64,000 nucleotides of DNA from an uncultured Lachnospiraceae bacterium (lineage in GTDB: Bacteria > Bacillota > Clostridia > Lachnospirales > Lachnospiraceae): NCBI GenBank assembly GCA_900319245.1, contig ONNQ01000013.1, forward strand, positions 1-64,000, read 5' to 3'. Position numbers and translations under genes: made by a program. The notes beneath the pieces were generated by a model. It did no database searches, had not been told where the DNA came from, and saw only the letters and a list, made by a program, of their open reading frames with translations. This document shows positions 39,685 to 49,640 of the stretch, one piece after another; the stretch's first letter is position 1, and each line of letters begins with the position of its first letter.

Positions 39685-40770
39685 TTACTTGTTTGTGATA
39701 TATCCCTGTGCTGTGAGCAGTTCCGCGCAGAGAACGCCGCCGCCTGCGGCGCCGCGGATCGTGTTGTGGGACAGTCCGACAAACTTCCAGTCGAACAGGG
39801 TGTCTTCTCTGAGTCGGCCGATGGATACGCCCATGCCGTTCTCGAAGTTCACATCCATGGAGACCTGAGGGCGGTTGTCCTCCTCCAGGTACTGGATGAA
39901 GTGCTTGGGAGCGCTGGGAAGATTCTCTTTCTGCGGGAAGCCGCTGAAATCTCTGAGCGCCTGTACCAGCTCTTCCTTGGTGGGATCCTTGCGGAAATTG
40001 ACAAATACGGTCGCCGTATGGCCGTTCAGAACGGGAACACGGATGCACTGGCTTGTAATCGTAATGCTGTCTGCAGGGACGATCACACCGTTTTCAATGT
40101 GACCGAAGATGCGAAGAGGCTCTTTCTCGCTCTTCTCCTCTTCTCCGCCGATATAGGGGATGATATTGCCAACCATCTCGGGCCAGTCCTTGAAGGTCTT
40201 GCCGGCGCCGGAGATTGCCTGATAGGTGGAAACGACCGCCTGATAGGGCTCGAACTCTTTCCATGCGGCAAAGGCGGGCGTGTAGCTCTGGATCGAGCAG
40301 TTGGGTTTTACAGCGATGAAGCCGCGGGTCGTGCCCAGTCTCTTCTTCTGGAATTCGATCACGGCGCTGTGTTCGGGGTTGATCTCCGGGATGATCATGG
40401 GGACATCCGGCGTCCAGCGGTGCGCGCTGTTGTTGGAGACGACAGGCGTCTCTGTCTTTGCGTATTCTTCCTCGATAGCGCGGATCTCGTCCTTGGACAT
40501 ATCAACGGCGCTGAAGCAGAAATCCACTTCTGCAGCGACGTTTGCGACGTCCTGGACATTCTTGACGATGATCCCCTTCACTTTTTCCGGGATCGGCGTG
40601 TCCATCTTCCAGCGGCCGGCAACGCATTCCTCATAGGTCTTGCCTGCGCTGCGGGGACTTGCCGCGATCGTTGTCACTTCGAACCAGGGGTGGTTTTCAA
40701 GGAGCGAGATAAATCTCTGTCCCACCATACCTGTTCCGCCAAGGATACCGACTCTTAGTTTCTTAGTCAT
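39685..40770 (-). CDS. asd: Aspartate-semialdehyde dehydrogenase
   Basis: 361 residues of the archaeal/fungal-type Asd. NADP-binding GILGGTGMVGQRF at the N-terminus, catalytic Cys in VKPNCSIQSYTP near 160, and His in VPVLNGHTATV. It makes aspartate semialdehyde, the branch point to lysine, threonine and methionine. ATG at 40770 is chosen: GGAGG is eight bases upstream, but only two from ATG at 40776. It follows argH by 40 bases; no promoter was seen between. Confidence 0.94.
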   Translation of the reverse strand: MTKKLRVGILGGTGMVGQRFISLLENHPWFEVTTIAASPRSAGKTYEECVAGRWKMDTPIPEKVKGIIVKNVQDVANVAAEVDFCFSAVDMSKDEIRAIEEEYAKTETPVVSNNSAHRWTPDVPMIIPEINPEHSAVIEFQKKRLGTTRGFIAVKPNCSIQSYTPAFAAWKEFEPYQAVVSTYQAISGAGKTFKDWPEMVGNIIPYIGGEEEKSEKEPLRIFGHIENGVIVPADSITITSQCIRVPVLNGHTATVFVNFRKDPTKEELVQALRDFSGFPQKENLPSAPKHFIQYLEEDNRPQVSMDVNFENGMGVSIGRLREDTLFDWKFVGLSHNTIRGAAGGGVLCAELLTAQGYITNK

Positions 40771-40810
40771 GATCATTTCCTCCGTTTATTCTATGTCAAA
40801 TTATTATATG

Positions 40811-42220
40811 TCAAACGTTTTCATCGTCTGCGATTTGGCTGTTCCAGTCGCTGAGCCACTGCTTCTCTTGCGCAATGACCTTCTTCATCATGCCGGATCC
40901 GGGCGCGCCGAGTGTCAGACGCTTCTCCACACAGGTCTTTAAGGAGATCGCTTCGTACAGATCCTCGTCAAAAGCCGGACTGAACTCTTTGAGTTCTTCC
41001 ACACTCAGCTCGTCGATACTCTTATTCTCATCGATGCAGTGAAGGACCAGTCTTCCGATGATCCCATGCGCGTCCCTGAAGGGAACGCCCTTTACAACGA
41101 GATAATCGGCGGCGTCCGTCGCGTTTGTAAAGCCCTTGACCGCGCTGAGGCGCATCACGTCCTTGCGGAATGTGATCGTGGACAGCATGCCGGAGAAGAG
41201 AGAAATGCAGGCCTCCGCCGTGTCGATCGCATCGAAGGCAGGCTCCTTGTCCTCCTGCATATCCTTGTTGTAGGCGAGGGGAAGGCCCTTCATTGTCGTA
41301 AGAAGCGACATCAGATCGCCGTACACTCTGCCGGTCTTGCCGCGCACAAGTTCACAGATATCCGGATTCTTCTTCTGCGGCATAATGCTGCTGCCGGTGG
41401 AGAAGGCGTCGTCCATCTCCACAAACCGGTATTCGTTGGAATTCCAGGTGATGAGCTCCTCGCTGAACCGGCTCAGGTGCATCATGATCAGGGAGAGATC
41501 TGCCATCAGTTCGATCAGGTAATCCCTGTCCGATACGGAATCCATGCTGTTGAGGGTAGGACCTGCAAATCCCAGCAGGGAGGCCGTCATGTCTCTGTCC
41601 AGTGGATAGGTCGTCCCGGCCAGCGCGCCGGATCCCAGGGGACAATAATTCATTCTGACAAGACAGTCGTCCAGTCTTGTGGCGTCCCTCTTAAACATTT
41701 CAAAATAGGCACCGAGGTGATGGGCCAGCGACGTGGGCTGCGCTTTCTGCAGATGCGTAAAACCGGGCATATAGGTGTCCGTGTTGTCCTCCATCAAAGT
41801 AAGAATCGTCGAAAGTAGTCCGGACAGATCTTTTCGGATCTCGATGGTCTTGCGCCTTGTATAGAGCTTCATATCGAGTGCGACCTGGTCGTTGCGGCTC
41901 CGGCCGGTGTGAAGCTTCTTGCCGGCGTCGCCGATCCTGTCGATCAGATTGGCTTCCACGAAGCTGTGGATGTCCTCGTACTCGTTTGTGATCACGAGAG
42001 ATCCGTTCTCTACGTCCGCAAGGATTCCTTTGAGCCCCTCGATGATCCGGGCGCTCTCATCGGCGCTGATTATGCCCAGTGCGCCGAGCATATGCGCATG
42101 CGCGATGCTGCCCCTAATATCCTCTCTGTACAGGCGCTTGTCAAATCCGATGGAATCGTTAAAGGCCTTGACGGCTTCATCGGTTTGTTTGGTAAAGCGG
42201 CCGCCCCAAAGCTGTGCCAT
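40811..42220 (-). CDS. argH: Argininosuccinate lyase
   Basis: 469 residues, fumarase/aspartase superfamily. Start MAQLWGGRFTK is the family signature, as are TGRSRNDQVALD and GSSIMPQKKNPD near 282 with the catalytic Ser loop. It cleaves argininosuccinate to arginine and fumarate. ATG at 42220 has GGAGG upstream. argG is not adjacent. The region between argH and the tRNA gene holds the tRNA terminator. Confidence 0.95.
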   Translation of the reverse strand: MAQLWGGRFTKQTDEAVKAFNDSIGFDKRLYREDIRGSIAHAHMLGALGIISADESARIIEGLKGILADVENGSLVITNEYEDIHSFVEANLIDRIGDAGKKLHTGRSRNDQVALDMKLYTRRKTIEIRKDLSGLLSTILTLMEDNTDTYMPGFTHLQKAQPTSLAHHLGAYFEMFKRDATRLDDCLVRMNYCPLGSGALAGTTYPLDRDMTASLLGFAGPTLNSMDSVSDRDYLIELMADLSLIMMHLSRFSEELITWNSNEYRFVEMDDAFSTGSSIMPQKKNPDICELVRGKTGRVYGDLMSLLTTMKGLPLAYNKDMQEDKEPAFDAIDTAEACISLFSGMLSTITFRKDVMRLSAVKGFTNATDAADYLVVKGVPFRDAHGIIGRLVLHCIDENKSIDELSVEELKEFSPAFDEDLYEAISLKTCVEKRLTLGAPGSGMMKKVIAQEKQWLSDWNSQIADDENV

Positions 42221-42310
42221 GTAAAACACCTCCGTGTTCATAATCTGCCGGTTCGTCTGCGCTTCGCCTATGGCGGGAAGGCGCTTCAACCGGTATGTCA
42301 CTACTGCAAA

Positions 42311-42346
42311 CAAAAAGCGCGGAAAACCATTTGGTCCCCCGCGCTT
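42311..42346 (-). terminator. Terminator after tRNA-Thr
   Basis: AAGCGCGG (42315-42322) pairs with CCGCGCTT (42339-42346), with a further ACCA/TGGT inner pairing. On the - strand a run of Ts follows. Confidence 0.85.
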
Positions 42347-42354
42347 CCAGGAAA

Positions 42355-42427
42355 AGCTGGAAAAGGGACTCGAACCCTCGACCTACTGATTACGAATCAG
42401 TTGCGCTACCGACTGCGCTATTCCAGC
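42355..42427 (-). tRNA. tRNA-Thr (anticodon CGU)
   Basis: A 73-base cloverleaf: acceptor GCTGGAA/TTCCAGC, D-arm with TAGCGCAGTCGGTAGCGCA, anticodon stem CTGAT/ATCAG with loop TTCGTAA giving anticodon CGT (reads ACG), and T-arm GAGGGTTCGAGTCCCTT. The 3' CCA is not encoded. The gene has its own promoter and terminator. A GCCGTCT/AGACGGC hairpin (42432-42456) lies in its 5' leader. Confidence 0.93.
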
Positions 42428-42474
42428 ATGTGCCGTCTCTGTGATTGATAGACGGCTTATTAAGCGTCTTATGT

Positions 42475-42503
42475 ATTATATAGACTTTGTCCGGGGATTG
42501 CAA
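42475..42503 (-). promoter_or_regulatory. Sigma-A promoter of tRNA-Thr
   Basis: -35 TTGCAA (42498-42503), 17-base spacer, -10 TATAAT (42475-42480), 47 bases before the tRNA 5' end. Close to consensus. Confidence 0.85.
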
Positions 42504-42539
42504 GCAGTTTTTCCGATTTAGAAGAGCAATGGAATTCCC

Positions 42540-43781
42540 TTAGAGTCTGTGAATAAATAGGCCGCTCAGAAGTTTGGGTTCAAACCATGTGGACTTGGGA
42601 GGCATCAGCTCTCCCGCGTCTGCTACAGCAAAGAGTTCGTCCAGTGAAGTCGGATACATGGAAAAGGCTGCCGCCATGCTGCCGTCGTCCACGCGCCTTT
42701 CCAGCTCGGACAGGCCCCGGATGCCGCCGATAAAATCGATTCTCGGATCCTCCTTGGGGTCTGTGATCGCAAGGATCGGCGTCAATACTCTGTCCTGCAG
42801 AATAGAGACGTCCAGCGCGGCGACCGGATCGCTTCCGTCCGGCGCTTCTAAAAGCGTCAGTCGATACCAGCTGCCGTCACACAGGTATAATCCGAATTCT
42901 CCCTTTCGCGTGGGACGCACAGGCTCTTTCCCGCATGCACGGATGTCAAAAATCTGCGCCAGCGCGTCCAAAAACGCCTTCGGAGTCCGTCCATGGAGAT
43001 CCTTGACAACCCGGTTGTAATCCATGACCATCAGCTGGTCCTGCGGAAACAGGACGCTGAGAAAGAAGTTGAAATCCTCTTCTCCTGTGTATCCGGGATT
43101 CTCTTCTCTTCGCTTCAGGCCGACCTTGACAGCGGAGGCACACCGATGATGCCCGTCCGCAATATAGATCCTGTCCATTTTATGAAACGCGCCGCGGATA
43201 GTCTCAAGATCTGCCGGATCGCTGATGACCCAGACGCGGTTGCGGATGTCCCCATCGGAAAGAAAGTCGCACACAGGGCGCTCCTTACGGCAGCGGGCCA
43301 TCAGCGCGTCCAGTACCGCGTCATTTCGGTAGCAGAGAAAGATGGGACCGGTCTGCGCGTTACAGGTATCCACATGGCGGATCCTGTCCATTTCCTTGGC
43401 AACGCGGGTGTTCTCATGCTTCTTGATCACACCGTTTAGATAATCATCGATCGAGGCGCAGGCGACAATGCCGGTTTGGGAGCGGCCGTTCATGGTCTGT
43501 TCATAGAGGTAATAGCAAGGCGTGGGATCTTGTACAAAGCGGCCCTCTTTGATCGCTTCTGCCAGCATATCCCTGGCCTTTAGGTAGACCCGGTCGTCAT
43601 AGGTGCTCACATCATCGGGAAACTGTGTCTCAGCCCTGTCGATTGCAAGAAAAGAAAGCGGGTTGGATTTTACAACCCGCTTTGCTTCTTCTCTGTTATA
43701 CACATCGTATGGCAATGCCGCGATCTTGTCCTCCAGCCCCTTGGCGGGACGAAAAGCCGCAAATGCCCTGATTTCTGCCAT
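42540..43781 (-). CDS. DUF1015 family protein
   Basis: 413 residues, full family length. Family blocks: AFAAFRPAKGLEDKIAALPYDVY at the start, IADGHHRCASA near 210, and SMYPTSLDELFAVADAG near the end with MPPKSTWFEPKL. The family (also called SerB/GpsB-like in some annotations) is usually found next to serA and serC in Clostridia, which suggests a role in serine synthesis or its control; a phosphatase role for the last serine step is possible but not shown. It starts 15 bases after serA. Confidence 0.85.
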   Translation of the reverse strand: MAEIRAFAAFRPAKGLEDKIAALPYDVYNREEAKRVVKSNPLSFLAIDRAETQFPDDVSTYDDRVYLKARDMLAEAIKEGRFVQDPTPCYYLYEQTMNGRSQTGIVACASIDDYLNGVIKKHENTRVAKEMDRIRHVDTCNAQTGPIFLCYRNDAVLDALMARCRKERPVCDFLSDGDIRNRVWVISDPADLETIRGAFHKMDRIYIADGHHRCASAVKVGLKRREENPGYTGEEDFNFFLSVLFPQDQLMVMDYNRVVKDLHGRTPKAFLDALAQIFDIRACGKEPVRPTRKGEFGLYLCDGSWYRLTLLEAPDGSDPVAALDVSILQDRVLTPILAITDPKEDPRIDFIGGIRGLSELERRVDDGSMAAAFSMYPTSLDELFAVADAGELMPPKSTWFEPKLLSGLFIHRL

Positions 43782-43796
43782 AGAGAAAACTCCTTG

Positions 43797-44963
43797 TTAT
43801 TTGATGATCCTGACTCTGTAGACGCCGTTGACCTGTGCAAGCTGTTCAACCAGCTTCTTGTCTGCCGGACTGTCAAAGTCGATCAGCGTATAGGCTACTT
43901 CCTTGCGGGACTTATTGGCCATCCCCGCGATGTTGACGTCGGAGGCGCCCAGAATCTGCGTGAACTGTGTGATCATGCTGGGCTGGTTCTTGTGGAAGAT
44001 ACCGACGCGGCCGCCTGCGGTGCAGACGCCCATATCGCAGCTGGGATAGTTTACGCTGTTCTTGATGTTGCCGTTCTCCAGATAGTCCTTCAGCTCATCG
44101 ACAGCCATCTTGGCGCAGTTGATCTCGGATTCCTCTGTGGAAGCGCCGAGGTGCGGCGTTGTGATGCAGCCCTTCTTGCCGCTTACCGTCGAATTGGGGA
44201 AGTCGGATACGTATCTGCGCACTTTTCCGGCTTCGATCGCAGCGACAACAGCTTCTTCATCGACCAGCTGGTCTCTCGCCATGTTGATCAGGATGACGCC
44301 CTTTTTCATCATGGAAACGGCCTTCTTGTCGATCATATGTATTGTGGAGTCCAGAAGCGGCACATGGATCGTAATGAAATCGCAGTTCTTGTAAATGTCG
44401 TCGACATTGAGAACGTGGGTGATCTTGCGGCTGAGGTGCCATGCGGAGTCTACGGAGACATACGGATCATATCCGTACACATCCATGCCGAGATTGACAG
44501 CCGCATTGGCGACGATGACGCCGATGGCGCCAAGGCCGATGATACCGAGCTTCTTGCCCTGCAGCTCTGTGCCTGCGAACTTCTTCTTCTCTTTCTCCGC
44601 TACTTTGGCAATGTTCTCATCGCTGCAGTTATCGCGCACCCAGTCGACGCCGCCTACGATATCTCTCGCGGCAAGCAGCATGCCGGCAAAAACGAGCTCT
44701 TTGACGCCGTTCGCGTTGGCACCGGGCGTGTTAAATACAACGATACCTTTCTCAGCACACTTCATCAGCGGAATATTGTTGACACCTGCGCCGGCTCTGG
44801 CGATCGCATAGAGAGAGTCGGAAAACTCCATGTCATGCAGGGAAGCGCTTCTGACCAGAAGGCCGTTCGCCTCCGCGGGATCGCTGACCTGCTCATATTT
44901 GTTGGTGAAATTCTTAAGTCCGATGGGAGAAATGCTGTTCAGGCATGCAAATTTGTAAGTCAT
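43797..44963 (-). CDS. serA: D-3-phosphoglycerate dehydrogenase
   Basis: 388 residues. NAD-binding domain with GIIGLGAIGVIVANAA near 140, substrate Arg in INMARDQLVDEE and His in TTPHLGASTEESE; a C-terminal ACT domain (about 315-388) suits serine feedback. The usual D-V-x-x-x-E-P segment reads SDFPNSTVSG, as in the DFPN subfamily of Clostridia and Bacteroidetes. It makes the first step of serine synthesis. ATG at 44963 starts 1 base after the serC stop, so the two are coupled. Confidence 0.93.
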   Translation of the reverse strand: MTYKFACLNSISPIGLKNFTNKYEQVSDPAEANGLLVRSASLHDMEFSDSLYAIARAGAGVNNIPLMKCAEKGIVVFNTPGANANGVKELVFAGMLLAARDIVGGVDWVRDNCSDENIAKVAEKEKKKFAGTELQGKKLGIIGLGAIGVIVANAAVNLGMDVYGYDPYVSVDSAWHLSRKITHVLNVDDIYKNCDFITIHVPLLDSTIHMIDKKAVSMMKKGVILINMARDQLVDEEAVVAAIEAGKVRRYVSDFPNSTVSGKKGCITTPHLGASTEESEINCAKMAVDELKDYLENGNIKNSVNYPSCDMGVCTAGGRVGIFHKNQPSMITQFTQILGASDVNIAGMANKSRKEVAYTLIDFDSPADKKLVEQLAQVNGVYRVRIIK

Positions 44964-44964
44964 A

Positions 44965-46053
44965 TTATCTCTCAGTGTGCTCCTCTTCAAATTTTTTCAT
45001 AAACGCCACGAGGGCTTCTACGCCTTCATAAGGCATAGCGTTGTAGATGCTGGCACGCATGCCGCCGACGGATCTGTGACCCTTGAGGCTGACAAGACTG
45101 TTCTCAGCAGCTTCCTTGATGAACTGTGCTTCCAGATCCTTGTCGCCGATGATAAAAGGAACGTTCATGATGGAACGGTCCTTCTTCACAACGGTACCCT
45201 TAAAGAGTTTGCTGTGATCAAGATAGTCATACAGAAGCGCTGCCTTCTTCTCGTTGCGCTCCTTCATGGCTGCCAGACCGCCCTGTGCCTTGATCCACTT
45301 AAAGACCTTGCCACAGATATAGATGCCGTATGCCGGCGGCGTATTGTACAGGGAATCGTTATCCGCCTGGGTCTTCCATTTGAGCATGGTAGGTGTATAG
45401 GGTAAAACATCGTCGGTGATCAGGTCTTCACGAATGATCGCGATGACAACGCCGGCGGGGCCGACATTCTTCTGCACGCCGCCATAGAGAACGCCATACT
45501 TGGTCACATCGATGGGCTCAGACAGGAAACAGGAGGAAATATCGGATACAAGCTCATGTCCCTTTGTGTTGGGAAGCTCCCAGAACTTGGTTCCGTAAAT
45601 CGTGTTGTTCTCGCAGATATAGACGTAATCAGCATCCTCGGGAATGGGAAGATCGGAGCAGTCGGGAATGTAGCTGAATGTCTTGTCAGCAGAAGAAGCT
45701 ACTGCTACGGCATCCGTATATTTGCCGGCTTCCTGAAATGCCCTCTTGGACCACTGACCGGTGATGATATAGGCTGCCTTGCCGTTTCTGGTCATATTCA
45801 TGGGAACCGCGGAGAACTGCTGATGCGCGCCGCCCTGCAGGAACAGGACCTTGTAGTTGTCCGGGATGTTCATGATCTCGCGAAGATCTTTTTCCGCTTC
45901 TTTGATGATGCCGTCGAAGACCTTTCCGCGATGGCTCATCTCCATGACGGACATTCCACTTCCGCGATAATCAAGCATCTCTTCCTGCGCTTCCTTGAGA
46001 ACCTCAAGCGGAAGCACTGCGGGACCAGCTGAAAAGTTGTAAACTCTTGCCAT
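44965..46053 (-). CDS. serC: Phosphoserine aminotransferase
   Basis: 362 residues, PLP fold-type I. Signature start VYNFSAGPAVLPLEVL, RGSGMSVMEMSHRG near 30-43, LQGGAHQQFSAVPMN near 72 and PLP Lys in YGGVQKNVGPAGV near 200. It forms phosphoserine, the second step of the pathway, and is coupled to serA. GGAGG precedes the ATG. Confidence 0.95.
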   Translation of the reverse strand: MARVYNFSAGPAVLPLEVLKEAQEEMLDYRGSGMSVMEMSHRGKVFDGIIKEAEKDLREIMNIPDNYKVLFLQGGAHQQFSAVPMNMTRNGKAAYIITGQWSKRAFQEAGKYTDAVAVASSADKTFSYIPDCSDLPIPEDADYVYICENNTIYGTKFWELPNTKGHELVSDISSCFLSEPIDVTKYGVLYGGVQKNVGPAGVVIAIIREDLITDDVLPYTPTMLKWKTQADNDSLYNTPPAYGIYICGKVFKWIKAQGGLAAMKERNEKKAALLYDYLDHSKLFKGTVVKKDRSIMNVPFIIGDKDLEAQFIKEAAENSLVSLKGHRSVGGMRASIYNAMPYEGVEALVAFMKKFEEEHTER

Positions 46054-46097
46054 TCTTTCCTCCTTGTTATAACGGTATTACAAGATGATCTATAGTA

Positions 46098-47792
46098 TTA
46101 ATTATGGCTCTGAGCCTCGAGATCGGAAGCGTCGAACGCCTTCTCAATCGGAGCACCGGGGGAAACCATAGGAAATACCTTGTCATCTTCTTCGATCACG
46201 ACGTCGATCACAGTGGGGACGCCGGATGAAAGTGCTTTCTTCAGTGCGGGCTCTACTTCAGAGGGCTTCGTGACACGGATGGCCATGCAGCCGAGTCCTT
46301 CCGCCACCTTGCAGTAGTCCACCTTGTCCTCGATCACGGTCGCGCTGTAGCGCTCGCCGTAATACAGAGTCTGCCACTGTCTTACCATTCCAAGTACCCG
46401 GTTGTCAATGACTATTTCAACGATCGGGATGTTATAACGGCTTGCAGTAGCAAGTTCATTCATATTCATGCGGAAGCATCCGTCGCCGCCGATGTTGATG
46501 ACCTGGCGCTTGGGGAAGGCGACTTTCGCGCCGATCGCGGCGCCAAGTCCGTATCCCATTGTGCCAAGACCGCCGGATGTCAGGAGTGTCCGGGGCTTTG
46601 AGAAGGTGTAGTACTGGGCCGCCCACATCTGGTGCTGACCGACGTCTGTGACGATGATCGCATCGCCCTTTGTGAGCTGGTCGAGCTTTTCGATGACCAT
46701 GGGACAGGTCAGCCTGTCTTTGTCGTAGAAAAGCGGATATTTGGCCTTCATCTCGCCGATCTGCTTCATCCACTCGTCGTGGTGCTGCGGCACGAGCTTT
46801 TCGTTGAGATCGTGCAGGACATCCTTCAGGTTTCCGATGACGGACTCATGCACTTTGATATTCTTATTGATCTCTGCGGGATCGATATCAATGTGGATGA
46901 TCTTGGCGCCGGTCGCAAACTTATTGGGATTTCCGATCACGCGGTCCGTAAAGCGCGCGCCCATCGCGATCAGAAGGTCGCATTTACTGACGCCGAGATT
47001 GGAAGTCTTGGTGCCGTGCATACCGATCATGCCGGTATAGTGGGGATCATGCCCGTCAAAAGCACCTTTTCCCATCAGTGTGTCGCACACGGGTGCATCA
47101 ATGAGTTCCACAAATTTCTTGAGCTCTTCGCTGGACCCGGAGATCACAGCGCCGCCGCCCACATAGAGGAAGGGGCGTTTGGAGGCTTCGATCATTTCGA
47201 TCACGCGGTCGATGTCGGAATCGCTGTAACGGCGTCCCTCTCCCTTCAATCTTTTGGCAGAGGGGGAAGCGGCGACGTACTCGGTCACTGCGCCGGTCAC
47301 ATCCTTGGGAATATCGACCAGAACCGGGCCGGGCCTGCCGGTTGTGGCGATCCGGAAAGCCTTGCGGATCGTCGTCGCGAGGTCCTTGACATCCTTGACG
47401 ATGTAGCCATGCTTGGTGATCGGCATGGAGATACCCGCGATATCGACCTCCTGGAAAGAATCCTTGCCAAGAAGCGGCAGCGTTACGTTGCACGTGATGG
47501 CGACAAGCGGAACGCTGTCCATATACGCGGTGGCGATTCCTGTCACGAGATTGGTGGCGCCGGGACCGCTGGTCGCGAGGCAGACGCCTACTTTGCCGGT
47601 TGCTCTCGCATAGCCGTCCGCCATGTGGGAAGCGCCCTGCTCGTGCGAGGAAAGATAATGGGTGATCTGGTCTCTGTGTTTGTATAATGCGTCATAGACA
47701 TTGAGGATGGCTCCTCCCGGATATCCGAAAACCGTATCGACGCCCTGCTCCAGCAGGCAGGCCACTACGATCTCAGCACCTGTCATTTTCAT
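46098..47792 (-). CDS. ilvB: Acetolactate synthase, large (catalytic) subunit
   Basis: 564 residues, TPP-dependent. Glu of the TPP activation site in LSSHEQGASHMADGYAR near 50; PGPVLVDIPKDV; FAD region GMIGMHGT; TPP/Mg motif GDGCFRMNMNELATASRYN near 440. It condenses pyruvate (or pyruvate with 2-ketobutyrate) in valine, leucine and isoleucine synthesis. No ilvN regulatory subunit is adjacent. GGAGG precedes ATG. ilvD is immediately upstream. Confidence 0.94.
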   Translation of the reverse strand: MKMTGAEIVVACLLEQGVDTVFGYPGGAILNVYDALYKHRDQITHYLSSHEQGASHMADGYARATGKVGVCLATSGPGATNLVTGIATAYMDSVPLVAITCNVTLPLLGKDSFQEVDIAGISMPITKHGYIVKDVKDLATTIRKAFRIATTGRPGPVLVDIPKDVTGAVTEYVAASPSAKRLKGEGRRYSDSDIDRVIEMIEASKRPFLYVGGGAVISGSSEELKKFVELIDAPVCDTLMGKGAFDGHDPHYTGMIGMHGTKTSNLGVSKCDLLIAMGARFTDRVIGNPNKFATGAKIIHIDIDPAEINKNIKVHESVIGNLKDVLHDLNEKLVPQHHDEWMKQIGEMKAKYPLFYDKDRLTCPMVIEKLDQLTKGDAIIVTDVGQHQMWAAQYYTFSKPRTLLTSGGLGTMGYGLGAAIGAKVAFPKRQVINIGGDGCFRMNMNELATASRYNIPIVEIVIDNRVLGMVRQWQTLYYGERYSATVIEDKVDYCKVAEGLGCMAIRVTKPSEVEPALKKALSSGVPTVIDVVIEEDDKVFPMVSPGAPIEKAFDASDLEAQSHN

Positions 47793-47843
47793 GCTAAATT
47801 CCTCCCTGGTTACAATCTGACTTAAAACGTATAGGCAAATCGA

Positions 47844-49520
47844 TTACTGCATTTCTTTAGGAAGTTCAAGGATCGCACCGCGGTTTCCGCTGGTGACGAG
47901 CGCCGCGTATCTCTTGAGATAGCCGTCCGTGACCTTGGGCGCGCGGGGCTTCCACTCCGCTTTTCTGCGGGCCAGCTCTTCGTCGGATACCTTGACGTTG
48001 AGCTTGTTGGCGTTGATGTCGATCGAAATGATATCGCCTTCGTGGATCAGGGCAATCGGTCCGCCGACCGCTGCTTCAGGGGAGACGTGTCCGATGGACG
48101 CGCCGCGGGAAGCGCCGGAGAAGCGTCCGTCTGTGATCAGCGCGACGGAGGAATCAAGGCCCATGCCTGCGATCGCAGAAGTGGGATTGAGCATCTCTCT
48201 CATACCGGGGCCGCCCTTGGGGCCTTCGTAGCGGATGACAACGATATCGCCGGGAACGATCTTGCCGCCGGTGATTGCCGCGATCGCGTCCTCTTCGCAG
48301 TCAAATACTCTCGCGGGGCCTTCATGCTTCATCATCTCGGGAAGAACCGCGCTTCTCTTGACGATACCGGTATCGGGCGCAATGTTGCCCTTGAGAACCG
48401 CAATGCCGCCGTTTGGCATGTAGGGATTCTCGATGGGACGGATGACTTCCGGATTGGTGTTGTAGCATCCTTCAATATTTTCACGCATTGTCTTGCCGGA
48501 GACGGTCATGACGTCGAGATCCAGAAGATCCTTCTTGGCAAGCTCGTTCATAACGGCGTAGATGCCGCCCGCCTCATTGAGGTCCTCCATATAGGTCGGG
48601 CCAGCAGGCGCGAGGTGGCAGAGGTTGGGCGTTCTGTCGGAAACCTGGTTGGCAAGCTCCATGTTCAGCTCGACGCCTGCCTCGTGTGCGATGGCGGGCA
48701 GATGCAGCATTGTATTGGTGGAGCAGCCGAGGGCCATATCCATGGTCAGGGCGTTCATAAACGCCTTCTTAGTCATGATATCTCTGGGGCGGATGTTCTT
48801 TTCCACAAGCTCCATGATCTTCATGCCGGCGTGCTTGGCCAGACGGATTCTCGCGCTGTATACAGCGGGGATCGTGCCGTTGCCCTGAAGACCCATACCG
48901 ATGGTCTCTGTCAGGCAGTTCATGGAGTTGGCGGTGTACATACCGGAGCAGGAGCCGCATGTAGGACAGACCTTCTCCTCGTACTCAGCAAGCTTTTCCA
49001 TCGTCATCTTGCCAGCTGCAACAGAGCCAACTGCTTCAAACATGGAGGAAAGGCTTCTCTTTCTGCCGTCGATATGACCGGCCAGCATGGGGCCGCCGGA
49101 AACGAAGATCGTGGGCACATTGACGCGGGCCGCCGCCATCAGAAGGCCGGGGACGTTTTTGTCGCAGTTGGGGATCATGACAAGGCCGTCAAAACCGTGC
49201 GCCTTCGCCATGCACTCCGTGGAGTCCGCGATCAGATCTCTTGTGACCAGGGAATACTTCATACCGATGTGGCCCATCGCGATACCGTCGCAGACAGCGA
49301 TCGCGGGAAATACGACGGGCATACCGCCGGCCATGGCGACGCCGATGCGGACTGCTTCTGTGATCTTGTCCAGGTTCATGTGACCGGGCACGATCTCATT
49401 GTAGGAGCTGACGATACCGATCATCGGACGTCTTCTCTCCTCTTCGGTATAGCCGAGCGCGTTGAAGAGACTTCTGTGGGGGGCCTGGGAGATTCCCTTT
49501 TTAACACTATCACTTTTCAT
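47844..49520 (-). CDS. ilvD: Dihydroxy-acid dehydratase
   Basis: 558 residues. Iron-sulfur cluster Cys in [10 protein letters not shown] near 115 and [19 protein letters not shown] near 185; [10 protein letters not shown] near 460. It dehydrates dihydroxy acids to the 2-keto acids of the branched-chain pathway. ATG at 49520 is chosen: AAGGGAAGG is eight bases upstream; TTG at 49544 lacks one. It lies between leuB and ilvB. Confidence 0.95.
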   Translation of the reverse strand: MKSDSVKKGISQAPHRSLFNALGYTEEERRRPMIGIVSSYNEIVPGHMNLDKITEAVRIGVAMAGGMPVVFPAIAVCDGIAMGHIGMKYSLVTRDLIADSTECMAKAHGFDGLVMIPNCDKNVPGLLMAAARVNVPTIFVSGGPMLAGHIDGRKRSLSSMFEAVGSVAAGKMTMEKLAEYEEKVCPTCGSCSGMYTANSMNCLTETIGMGLQGNGTIPAVYSARIRLAKHAGMKIMELVEKNIRPRDIMTKKAFMNALTMDMALGCSTNTMLHLPAIAHEAGVELNMELANQVSDRTPNLCHLAPAGPTYMEDLNEAGGIYAVMNELAKKDLLDLDVMTVSGKTMRENIEGCYNTNPEVIRPIENPYMPNGGIAVLKGNIAPDTGIVKRSAVLPEMMKHEGPARVFDCEEDAIAAITGGKIVPGDIVVIRYEGPKGGPGMREMLNPTSAIAGMGLDSSVALITDGRFSGASRGASIGHVSPEAAVGGPIALIHEGDIISIDINANKLNVKVSDEELARRKAEWKPRAPKVTDGYLKRYAALVTSGNRGAILELPKEMQ

Positions 49521-49640
49521 TTTATGTACCTTCCCTTCTTTCAAGGTCTTTCGAACTGATTACAAGTATGGCTCCGTGATCGCGTATGACGAAGCTATCA
49601 TTTTTTTGACGTAGTTATCAGGCTATGCGACACCAAACGA

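Noticed and set aside
43797-44963. serA lacks the E-P segment of classical 2-hydroxyacid dehydrogenases
   Set aside because: The DFPN version is shared by a well-known subfamily of phosphoglycerate dehydrogenases with C-terminal ACT domains.
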